Translations under genes and position numbers: made by a program
In this document: in pieces, positions 1-7,053 of the stretch
Position numbering within the stretch: the first letter of the stretch is position 1
Layout of the letters: the number at the start of each line of letters is the position of its first letter
Assembly: GCF_900591205.1 (NCBI RefSeq)
Contig: NZ_UUPU01000062.1
Location: 1-64,000, forward strand
DNA from: Pseudomonas viridiflava
GTDB lineage: Bacteria > Pseudomonadota > Gammaproteobacteria > Pseudomonadales > Pseudomonadaceae
Direction of reading: 5' to 3'
DNA: 64,000 bases
Notes under the pieces: model-generated
What the model was told of the DNA's origin: nothing
What the model saw: only the letters and a program-made list of their open reading frames with translations
The model's database searches: none

Positions 1-200
1 GCGGCCCACGGATTCAAGTCTGCGTGCGGGCACACCGAGCCGGAGGCGAGGTGCCGAGTGGTGGGGCAAGAGCGCTTTGGTTACTTTCGCGCTTTTCGAA
101 AGTGACCCGCCGTAAGGGCGGAACCCACACCAGCCGTTACCACAGCAACGGATATACACCCCACCCAACTATCAGGAACTAAACCGAGCCCGAGGCTGAC
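1..200. repeat. Dispersed intergenic repeat, typical of the P. fluorescens group
   Basis: This stretch includes an inverted repeat (TTTCGCGC TTTTCGAAAG area, about 83-104) followed by GTGACCCGCCGTAAGGGCGG. I recognise the wording from memory as a high-copy intergenic sequence of fluorescent pseudomonads. Small ORFs across it on the minus strand have no recognisable protein character. The rest of the gap to 501 holds no gene I can support. I found no B12-riboswitch core before the cobalamin genes, although a divergent one cannot be excluded by eye. Confidence 0.5.
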
Positions 201-501
201 CCAACAAAGCCAGCCAGCGCCACGCTCGGCGCCGACCAAGCAGATCGCCCAGGGAAATCGTGGGTCCATAGACATCAGAATGGATTACAGCAGTGTTAGC
301 CATAAGAACCTTCAGGCATGACGCGTCCCAAAATGGACAGTGATGGTCCTGAAACACGGTCTGGCTTACGGCGGCAGGGCCGAATACAGTAGCGCGACCG
401 CGCAGGCATTGAACCGGCTTCCTGTTTAATGTTCGCAGTAACATATCGAAATAACTTTGCCAGTCTACGCAGACTGTGTGCCGAAACAGAGTGAACTACT
501 G

Positions 502-1056
502 ATGCAGGCCACCCGTTTGACCCTTATCTGCCATGCCGTGACCCCCATGCAAAAACACGGGCGGTTTCCCGATGACGAATCAGTGGCGATGGACTGGCAA
601 ACCGCCGCGCTCTCCTTGGCCGGGCGCTACAAGAAAGGCCGACGTTTACTCTGCGGGCCCGAGGCACGAGCACGGCAGACGGCGGGACTGTTCGGCACGG
701 ATGCGGTCATCAATGACGCCCTGCGCGACGGGGATTTCGGCCACTGGAAAGGCCAGGACGTCGGCGCGTTGAACCAGGACGAGTTGATAGCGTGGCTCAC
801 CGATAACGCCAGTGCACCCCATGGCGGCGAGTCGGTGGATGATGTCTGCGCGCGGGTAGGGCTGTGGATGCAATCGCTCGAAACCCAACCCGGCCATGTG
901 GTGGCAATCACCCATCCCTTTGTGATCCGCGCCGCGATGCTGTATGTCATGCAGTTCCCCATCTCGATGTTCTACCTGATCGACGTAGAGCCATTGTCCG
1001 CCACCGAGTTGCGCTTCAACGATGTATGGCGCCTGCGCCTGGAAACTCACGCCTGA
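502..1056 (+). CDS. CobC-like histidine phosphatase family protein with altered catalytic motif
   Basis: A 184-residue protein of the histidine phosphatase (phosphoglycerate mutase) superfamily. The fold signature is visible: an N-terminal beta strand with ICHAVT where the family has RHGxT, a central GPEARARQTA arginine, GHWKG, a GGES loop and a C-terminal THP with the second histidine. The first catalytic arginine is replaced by cysteine and the glycine by alanine, so phosphatase activity is doubtful although the phospho-accepting histidine remains. The start is set at the ATG at 502; an upstream TTG at 457 extends the frame by 15 residues but lacks support. It lies 45 bp before cobF, and CobC-type phosphatases act on alpha-ribazole phosphate in B12 assembly, so a cobalamin role is inferred from position only. 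Confidence 0.75.
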   Translation: MQATRLTLICHAVTPMQKHGRFPDDESVAMDWQTAALSLAGRYKKGRRLLCGPEARARQTAGLFGTDAVINDALRDGDFGHWKGQDVGALNQDELIAWLTDNASAPHGGESVDDVCARVGLWMQSLETQPGHVVAITHPFVIRAAMLYVMQFPISMFYLIDVEPLSATELRFNDVWRLRLETHA

Positions 1057-1101
1057 GCCCGTGAACATGGCAAAATCCACGCCCCGCAATGAGAGCAACC
1101 C

Positions 1102-1857
1102 ATGAAACGCATCCTGATCATCGGCATTGGCGCCGGCAACCCTGACTACATCACGATGCAGGCCGTGAAGGCGCTGAACCGCACCGACGTGTTTTTCCTG
1201 ATGGACAAGGGCCAGAGCAAGGACAAGCTGATCGACCTGCGCCGCGAGATCTGCGAGACCTACATCACCGAGCCCGGCTACCGCTTTGTCGAGGCCGATT
1301 GCCCCGAGCGGGTGCGCGGTGAAATCGACTACACGACGGCCGTGCAGGACCTCAACCGCGACAAGCAACACACGTTTGAACGCATGATCAACCAGGAAAT
1401 GGCTGACGGTGAAGTCGGCGCTTTCCTGGCCTGGGGCGACCCTGCGCTGTACGACAGCACCATTCGTATCCTGCAGGCGATTCTGGCCAGCGGCCGCTGC
1501 ACCTTTGAGTTCGAAGTGATCCCCGGCATCACCAGCGTGCAGGCCCTGGCGGCCCAGCATAAAGTGCCGTTGAACCGCATCGGCAAGTCCATTGAAATCA
1601 CTACCGGGCGCCGCTTGGCGGCGGGGCAGGCGAGTGATGCCGATACCCTGGTGGTGATGCTCGACGCCGAAGACTCCTACCGCACGGTGGCCGATAAGGA
1701 CCTGGATATCTACTGGGGCGCCTACCTGGGCACGCCGGACGAAATCCTTATCAGCGGCAAAGTCGGCGACGTGGCGCAGCAGATCGAACGGGTGCGCAAG
1801 GCGGCGCGCCTGGAAAATGGCTGGATCATGGACACTTATTTATTGCGCAAACCCTGA
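1102..1857 (+). CDS. cobF: Precorrin-6A synthase (deacetylating) CobF
   Basis: A 251-residue SAM-dependent tetrapyrrole methylase. In the aerobic cobalamin pathway CobF methylates C-1 of precorrin-5 and releases acetate, giving precorrin-6A in the cytoplasm. The N-terminal IGIGAGNPDYIT glycine-rich SAM loop, the LAWGDPALYDS segment and the VIPGITSVQALAA motif are typical of the methylase family, and the MDKG/KDKL region is typical of CobF. Length matches the family. It follows the CobC-like gene and is 11 bp ahead of an esterase gene, so the three may be co-transcribed. Other cob genes are not in the window. Confidence 0.92.
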   Translation: MKRILIIGIGAGNPDYITMQAVKALNRTDVFFLMDKGQSKDKLIDLRREICETYITEPGYRFVEADCPERVRGEIDYTTAVQDLNRDKQHTFERMINQEMADGEVGAFLAWGDPALYDSTIRILQAILASGRCTFEFEVIPGITSVQALAAQHKVPLNRIGKSIEITTGRRLAAGQASDADTLVVMLDAEDSYRTVADKDLDIYWGAYLGTPDEILISGKVGDVAQQIERVRKAARLENGWIMDTYLLRKP

Positions 1858-1868
1858 GGTAATGTCCC

Positions 1869-2588
1869 ATGCTCAAACTGTTTGCCCTCGCGCTGGCACT
1901 GGTGGCCGGTGCCGCCCATGCCGATGAGACACTGCACAGCGACTTGCCGCTGGCGTACCTGGAGCAAACCCAGGGTGATGCGCGCAATCAGCCGCTGGTG
2001 ATTTTCCTGCATGGGTTCGGCAGTAACGAGCAAGACCTGTTCGGCATCAAAGACGCGCTGCCCTCCACCTGGACCTACCTGTCGGCCCGTGCGCCGATGC
2101 CGGTCGACCCCCATGGTTATCGCTGGTTTACCAAGACCCCCGGCAACGGCGATTACGATGGTGAGACGGCCGACCTGCAACGCAGCGCCAGGCTGATCGA
2201 AGACTTTGTGACCCAGGCCACCGCCAAATACCACACTCAGCCTGATCGCGTGTTCCTGGTGGGGTTCAGCCAGGGGGCGATCATGTCCTACGAGGTGGGG
2301 TTGCGTGAGCCTGGGTTGGTGCGCGGGATTGCGGCGTTGAGTGGCAGTGTGTTGCCAGTGTTGAAGGCCGAGCTGAAGCCGGACGAGCGCTTGAGCAAGC
2401 TGGCGATTTTTATCGGCCACGGCACGCTGGACCAGGCGCTGCCATATGCGTCGGCGACGCGGGCGAATGAGGTGCTGAGCGGATTGGGGCTCACGCCGGC
2501 GTTTCATGGTTACCCGGGGATGAACCACACCGTCAGCGAAGCAGAAGTGCAAGACTTGAAAGCCTGGCTGGAAAAAAGCCTGCACTGA
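1869..2588 (+). CDS. Exported phospholipase/carboxylesterase-type alpha/beta hydrolase
   Basis: A 239-residue hydrolase with a signal peptide of about 18 residues ending AHA. The oxyanion segment FLHGFGSNE, the nucleophile elbow GFSQGA (Ser134), an aspartate in HGTLDQALPY and a late histidine in GMNHTVS complete the Ser-Asp-His triad of the phospholipase/carboxylesterase family (PF02230 type). It probably hydrolyses short acyl or lipid esters in the periplasm; the substrate cannot be read. It starts 11 bp after cobF, probably by operon packing rather than shared function, and ends just before a REP pair. Confidence 0.8.
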   Translation: MLKLFALALALVAGAAHADETLHSDLPLAYLEQTQGDARNQPLVIFLHGFGSNEQDLFGIKDALPSTWTYLSARAPMPVDPHGYRWFTKTPGNGDYDGETADLQRSARLIEDFVTQATAKYHTQPDRVFLVGFSQGAIMSYEVGLREPGLVRGIAALSGSVLPVLKAELKPDERLSKLAIFIGHGTLDQALPYASATRANEVLSGLGLTPAFHGYPGMNHTVSEAEVQDLKAWLEKSLH

Positions 2589-2611
2589 CATCGGCACCGT
2601 GAATGCCGTCA

Positions 2612-2703
2612 CTGTGGGAGCTGGCTTGCCTGCGATAGCCGAGTATCGGCCACTGGAGCGGGGGCCTGGTAGATCGCAATCGCAGGCAAGCCAGCTCCCA
2701 CAG
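2612..2703. repeat. REP pair (GTGGGAGCTGGCTTGCCTGCGAT type)
   Basis: Two head-to-head copies of the Pseudomonas REP sequence form an inverted repeat. The left arm begins CTGTGGGAGCTGGCTTGCC and the right arm ends CAAGCCAGCTCCCACAG, with about 45 nt between. It lies between the ends of the convergent esterase and DcrB-like genes, where it may act as a bidirectional transcript end or RNA stabiliser. Confidence 0.85.
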
Positions 2704-2716
2704 CGGTTGGGTGTTA

Positions 2717-3271
2717 TTACTTGCCGCCGGTAATCTGCTTCACCAACTCGGCATGGCCCTTCACATCATCGGCTCGCGAGATCGCCTGGATCACCAGCAA
2801 GTGGTTGCCCGAGCCGCCAAGGAAGGTGGAGTTCAAGGTCTTGCCGCCGCCCTGGGTGGCGGTGCTGTCCACCTGGCGCAGACCCAGCCCTTTGAAGGTG
2901 AGTTTTTTCTCGTTCAACTTCTTGAAATCGGGCAGGGCGGCGCTCTGGTCCTTGACGAAACCCGCCACGGCGCCGTCGAGGAACTGCGGGTCGTTGTCCT
3001 TGATGGTTACCCCGTCGTTACGCACGGTTTCGGCGACAATCACCACACTTTTCGTGGTTTGGTTGGCGTACATCGTGCCTTGGGTATCGGCGGTGCCATC
3101 TTCGGCCTTGCCGGCAGGCAGGGTGTCGGCGGCATAAGCTTTGGGCAGGTTGAAGCTGAACTTACCGCCCAAGGTGGAGATGGTTTGCGTGGCCGGCTTA
3201 GCGGCGGCGAACGCGCAGCCAGCGCAAAGCACAAGGGCCAGCAGGGCTGCGGTCTTGGTGAAAGTGGCCAT
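2717..3271 (-). CDS. DcrB-like secreted protein of unknown function
   Basis: A 184-residue protein with a hydrophobic leader (about 24 residues) that ends either at a signal peptidase I site (AFA) or at a CAGC sequence resembling a weak lipobox. The mature part reads STLGGKFSFNLP and later KLTFKGLGLRQVDS, resembling DcrB/DUF1795-type envelope proteins that carry a single alpha-beta domain. I do not know its partner or substrate. It is monocistronic, between a REP pair and the KefB-type antiporter. Confidence 0.55.
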   Translation of the reverse strand: MATFTKTAALLALVLCAGCAFAAAKPATQTISTLGGKFSFNLPKAYAADTLPAGKAEDGTADTQGTMYANQTTKSVVIVAETVRNDGVTIKDNDPQFLDGAVAGFVKDQSAALPDFKKLNEKKLTFKGLGLRQVDSTATQGGGKTLNSTFLGGSGNHLLVIQAISRADDVKGHAELVKQITGGK

Positions 3272-3343
3272 GAAGCGCTCCAGTGATGAACGAAATTGCG
3301 GCGTATTCTGTCAGAAAAAACGCAATATCGTTCATCCATAGCC

Positions 3344-5152
3344 TCACACCTTGTCGGACTCTTCCTCGAGCCGATCCATCTCAAACAGCCGTGCCAGTTC
3401 TGCACGGGCCTCCTGTGCGGTCTGCATCACCTTGGCCGCATCGTCGTACACCGCGTGTTGCGCGGCGAGTACCTGCAGGTCGTGGTTCTTGAAGCGGGTG
3501 ATGCGCGCATCCGCTTGGGCCTGGCTTAACCCCAGGCCCACCAGGGTGCGGCGGCTCATTTCCAGGCTGGAGTAGAAGGTCTCGCGAATCGGTGAGGCAT
3601 CCAGGTCCACCAGGCGGTGCACGTGCTGGCGGTTACGGGCGCGGGCGATGATTTTCATGTGGGGGTAGAGGTTGCGCACTAACTCGGCAGTCTTGATGTT
3701 GATCTCCGGGTCGTCCATGGCGATCACGAAGAACTCCGCCTGGTCGACCTTGGCGGCGTGCAGGATTTCCGGGCGCTGCGGGTCCCCGTAGAACACCGGC
3801 ATGCCGCCGAAACTGCGGGTCAGTTCGATGGTTTCCACCGACGTGTCGAGGGCGATGAACGAGATGTTCTGCGCCCGCAGGATCCGCGCCACGATCTGGC
3901 CCATACGGCCCATGCCGGCGATCACCACACGCGGCGCGTCGCTTTGGATGGCGCGGTATTCCTCGGGCACTTCCACCGGTTTGACCTTGGGCTTGAACAG
4001 CTTCGGGCACACCAACAGCAGCAGCGGCGTCACGGCCATGGACAGGGTGATGGTCAGCACCAGGACGTCGTAAAGGTGCGGCTCGAACAGGCCCTGATCG
4101 CGGCCGATCTTGAACACCACAAAGGCGAACTCACCGCCCGCCGCCAATACCACGCCCAGGCGCAGGGCGCTTTCGCGGTTGAGGTCGCCCACCCATCGGC
4201 CGACCGCGTACAGCAGCGGCAGCTTCAAACCGATCAACAGCAGGGTCAGGCCGATCACGATCAGCGGCGAACTGAGCAGCAGGCTCAGGTTGGCGCCCAT
4301 GCCCACGCTGATAAAGAACAGCCCCAGCAGCAAGCCCTTGAACGGCTCGATCTGGGATTCCAGTTCGTGGCGATACTCCGAGTCCGCCAGCAGCAACCCG
4401 GCGAGGAACGCGCCAAGGGCCATGGACACGCCCACCAGTTCCATCAACCAGGCGGTGCCGATCACCACCAGCAGGGCGGTGGCGGTGGACACTTCGCGCA
4501 GGCCGGTCTTGGCGACGATGCGAAACACCGGCCGCAGCAGGTAGCGGCCGCCGATGATCACCACCGCGATACTGCCGAGGATCTGCAAGACATGCTGCAG
4601 GCCCTGGGCCTCGGTGGTGGGATGATCGCTGCCGGCCAGCAGCGGCACCATGGCGATCAGCGGGATCGCGGCGATGTCCTGGAACAGCAGGATGGCAAAC
4701 GCCAGGCGCCCGTGGGGCTGGTTCAACTCCTTGCGCTCGGCCAGGCTTTGCAGGCCAAACGCGGTAGACGACAGCGCGAGGCCCAGGCCCAGCACAATCG
4801 CGCTGTTCCAGGGGTGGCCAAACAGCCACAGCGCCACAACCCCCATCACCAGCCCGGTCAGCAGCACCTGGGCCAGGCCCACACCAAACACCGCCTTGCG
4901 CATCACCCATAAACGCTTGGGCGACAGTTCCAGGCCAATGATAAACAGCAGCAACACCACTCCAAGTTCCGAGAACTGCGCCACGCTTTGCGGGTTGCCG
5001 ATCAGGCCCAGCACCGACGGGCCGATGATCACACCGGCGAACAGATATCCGAGTACCGCGCCCAATTGCAGGCGTTTGGCCAGGGGCACAGTCAGCACGG
5101 CGGCGAGCAGGAACACCACGGCTGCTTGTAACAGGTTGCCTTCATGGGGCAT
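3344..5152 (-). CDS. KefB/KefC-type K+/H+ antiporter (CPA2 family)
   Basis: A 602-residue inner-membrane protein. The N-terminal two thirds are about 12 membrane segments of a CPA2 exchanger (YLFAGVIIGPSVLG, FSELGVVLLLFIIGLEL, LLFQDIAAIPLIA with the ion-binding QD). After the PKLFKPK linker comes a cytoplasmic Rossmann domain beginning VVIAGMGRMGQIVAR (TrkA-N type, about residues 400-530), then a charged tail. Family members export K+ in exchange for H+ during electrophile or alkaline stress; KefB/C are gated by glutathione adducts, but that binding site cannot be confirmed here. The ATG at 5152 is chosen over a TTG seven codons upstream because GGAG lies six bases before it. Confidence 0.85.
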   Translation of the reverse strand: MPHEGNLLQAAVVFLLAAVLTVPLAKRLQLGAVLGYLFAGVIIGPSVLGLIGNPQSVAQFSELGVVLLLFIIGLELSPKRLWVMRKAVFGVGLAQVLLTGLVMGVVALWLFGHPWNSAIVLGLGLALSSTAFGLQSLAERKELNQPHGRLAFAILLFQDIAAIPLIAMVPLLAGSDHPTTEAQGLQHVLQILGSIAVVIIGGRYLLRPVFRIVAKTGLREVSTATALLVVIGTAWLMELVGVSMALGAFLAGLLLADSEYRHELESQIEPFKGLLLGLFFISVGMGANLSLLLSSPLIVIGLTLLLIGLKLPLLYAVGRWVGDLNRESALRLGVVLAAGGEFAFVVFKIGRDQGLFEPHLYDVLVLTITLSMAVTPLLLLVCPKLFKPKVKPVEVPEEYRAIQSDAPRVVIAGMGRMGQIVARILRAQNISFIALDTSVETIELTRSFGGMPVFYGDPQRPEILHAAKVDQAEFFVIAMDDPEINIKTAELVRNLYPHMKIIARARNRQHVHRLVDLDASPIRETFYSSLEMSRRTLVGLGLSQAQADARITRFKNHDLQVLAAQHAVYDDAAKVMQTAQEARAELARLFEMDRLEEESDKV

Positions 5153-5363
5153 TGCGAACTCCAGGATCTTCAAAACCAGTCAACAGGTGGGTATTAGAGC
5201 GCTTTTTACATTTCGATAATTGTGTTTTTGCAGCGTGTGAGCGCGCCTGGAGGCATTGCCTGTCGCGCAATGAGCGCCGCCGGAAGGATGTACAAACAAT
5301 TTCCCGAGGGCGGCGGGTGGCAGTTCATCCGGTTTATCTACTAGTTTTCAGGCTCTTGAGTTT

Positions 5364-5383
5364 ATATTCCATGGGTGGAATAT
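5364..5383. promoter_or_regulatory. Perfect inverted repeat before higBA, candidate autoregulatory operator
   Basis: ATATTCCA-TGGG-TGGAATAT, two perfect 8-nt arms, ends four bases before the higB start codon. HigA-type antitoxins bind such palindromes to repress their own operon. Its position over the ribosome-binding region means bound protein or an RNA hairpin could also affect translation. Confidence 0.6.
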
Positions 5384-5387
5384 TTGC

Positions 5388-5753
5388 ATGAGTTGGGAAA
5401 TTGAATACACGGATGAATTCGGCGCCTGGTGGGAACATTTGGGTGAAAAGGAGCAGGTTTCGGTGTGTGCCAGCGTTGATCTGCTGGGGCTTTTAGGGCC
5501 GGGTCTGGGCTTTCCCCACAGCAGCGACATCAAGGGCTCCCGGCACGGCAACTTGCGAGAATTGCGCATACAGCACGCGGGGCGGCCTTATCGGGTGTTG
5601 TACGCCTTCGATCCACGCCGGTGTGCGTTGTTATTGATCGGTGGTGACAAAACCGGGCAACACCGAGGGTATGAGGAGCACGTCCCCATGGCAGAAAAGC
5701 TGTATGACGTGCATTTGGAAATATTGCGTAAAGAGGGCCGTAACCATGGCTAA
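5388..5753 (+). CDS. higB: HigB/RelE-type toxin (phage-derived Gp49-like family)
   Basis: A 121-residue basic protein of the RelE/HigB superfamily. Ribosome-dependent mRNA endonucleases of this family are recognised by the WEIEYTDEF start, the LRELRIQHAGRPYRVLYAF core with clustered Arg, and the final helix carrying KTGQHRGYEEHVPMAEKLY. The toxin gene comes first and overlaps the antitoxin gene by eight bases, the usual order for higBA. A perfect palindrome covers its promoter-proximal region. Toxicity is inferred from family. Confidence 0.85.
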   Translation: MSWEIEYTDEFGAWWEHLGEKEQVSVCASVDLLGLLGPGLGFPHSSDIKGSRHGNLRELRIQHAGRPYRVLYAFDPRRCALLLIGGDKTGQHRGYEEHVPMAEKLYDVHLEILRKEGRNHG

Positions 5754-6051
5754 AAAATTCGCAGCGCTTCAAGCCCGCATGACGCCGCAGGCGCGTGCTG
5801 AGGCTGAGCAACTGCTCCAGCAACACATCAAGGAAATGCCCCTGCACGAGCTGCGCAAGGCTCGGCAGTTGAGCCAGGAGAGCCTGGCCAAACGATTGAA
5901 TATCAATCAGGCGGCCGTCTCCAAGATGGAGCGCCGCACCGACATGTACATCAGCACGTTGCGCGACTATGTGCGTGCAATGGGCGGCGAGTTGGAAATT
6001 ATCGCGACCTTTCCCGATGGCCAGGTGAAGATCGACAACTTCGCCTGTTAA
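5746..6051 (+). CDS. higA: HigA-type antitoxin, XRE-family HTH
   Basis: A 101-residue antitoxin. The middle holds an XRE helix-turn-helix (RQLSQESLAKRLNINQAAVSK), followed by ERRTDMYISTLRDYVRAMGG, typical of HigA proteins paired with Gp49-like toxins. The N-terminal helical part (AEQLLQQHIKEM) probably wraps the toxin. The start at 5746 lies inside the last codons of higB, so translation is coupled. It is expected to neutralise HigB and repress the pair through the palindrome at 5364-5383. Confidence 0.85.
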   Translation: MAKKFAALQARMTPQARAEAEQLLQQHIKEMPLHELRKARQLSQESLAKRLNINQAAVSKMERRTDMYISTLRDYVRAMGGELEIIATFPDGQVKIDNFAC

Positions 6052-6097
6052 GTGTTGTGCAGCAGCCCGGCCACGCGCCGGGCTGTTTCACAGGGGA

Positions 6098-7000
6098 CTA
6101 TTTTTCCGCTCGCATCACTGCGCCATGGCCCGAAGGCGCCAGGTTCGCCGGTTTTCGGTACAGCCCCACCGCAAGCCCGGCGATGATGATCCCGATTGAA
6201 ATCAGGTTCGGCGTGGAAATACGCTCGCCGATAATCAGCATCGAACTGGTGATCCCGAACACCGGAATCAGCAATGACAGCGGCGCCACGGTTGATACCG
6301 GGTACAGCTTGAGCAGCGAGTTCCAGCCCCAATAGGCGAAGTGTGTGGCCAGGTACACCTGGAACAGGATCGACAGCACAGCCGTGAGGTCGAGGCTGGC
6401 TTGCAGGCCCTCGAACGCGGCGCTGCCGTGCATCAGCCAGGCGGTGAGAAACAGCGGGATCGGCGGTATCAGGCTGGCCCATACCATGAACGAGAAGATC
6501 TCCTTGACCCCGGATTTCTTGATGATCACGTTGCCCACGCTCCAGGCCACCGCGCTGAGGACGATCAGCATGACCCCCAGCACCGCATGGTTACCTTGCT
6601 GAGTGGAAATAATCCCCGCCAGACCCACCAGGGCCATCACGGCGCCGACCATCTGCGCGCCACGGATTTTTTCCTTGAACAGTACAAAACCCCAGCCCAT
6701 GGTGAAAAACACGCTGAGTTGAATGATCAATGAGGCAATTCCCGGGCTTACGCCCACCTGAATCCCGTAGTTGATCACGCCCCACATGCCCAGCCCGAAG
6801 ATGAAACCGTAGGCGGCCACGTAGCTGAACTTCACGGCCGGACGTTTGATGAAAAACACCAACGGCAAGGCGGCAAGGGCGAAACGGATGCCGGTGAGTA
6901 CAAAGGGGTCGATGGCGCGCAGGCCCAGCTTGGTGATGGGGAAGTTAACCCCCCAAACCAGGGTGACGAGTACGGCGAGTGATAAATGTTTTTTCAGCAT
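6098..7000 (-). CDS. EamA/DMT-family exporter, last gene of the AurF-AsnB cluster
   Basis: A 300-residue transporter with ten predicted membrane segments in two EamA repeats (LVWGVNFPITKLGLRAIDP in the first half, AWSVGNVIIKKSG in the second). Drug/metabolite transporters of this class typically export amino acids or small metabolites. The ATG at 7000 is preceded by a perfect AGGAGG, so the 29 extra upstream codons are excluded. It lies 53 bp after the asparagine-synthetase-like gene in the same direction and probably exports the product of the pathway, which is an inference from context. Confidence 0.8.
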   Translation of the reverse strand: MLKKHLSLAVLVTLVWGVNFPITKLGLRAIDPFVLTGIRFALAALPLVFFIKRPAVKFSYVAAYGFIFGLGMWGVINYGIQVGVSPGIASLIIQLSVFFTMGWGFVLFKEKIRGAQMVGAVMALVGLAGIISTQQGNHAVLGVMLIVLSAVAWSVGNVIIKKSGVKEIFSFMVWASLIPPIPLFLTAWLMHGSAAFEGLQASLDLTAVLSILFQVYLATHFAYWGWNSLLKLYPVSTVAPLSLLIPVFGITSSMLIIGERISTPNLISIGIIIAGLAVGLYRKPANLAPSGHGAVMRAEK

Positions 7001-7053
7001 GGACCCTCCTTGGGTCAGGCGGCGCAACGCCATCGCGTTGCGCCGCACAGCAA

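Noticed and set aside
172-444. 90-codon minus-strand frame near the left edge
   Set aside because: Lies over the dispersed intergenic repeat and has no recognisable protein pattern or ribosome-binding site.
300-501. Possible cobalamin riboswitch upstream of the CobC-like and cobF genes
   Set aside because: I could not find the conserved B12-box core or an adjacent expression-platform hairpin.
3758-4912. 384-codon open frame rich in His, Gln and Asp
   Set aside because: Antisense to the KefB-type gene; low-complexity composition is typical of a shadow frame.
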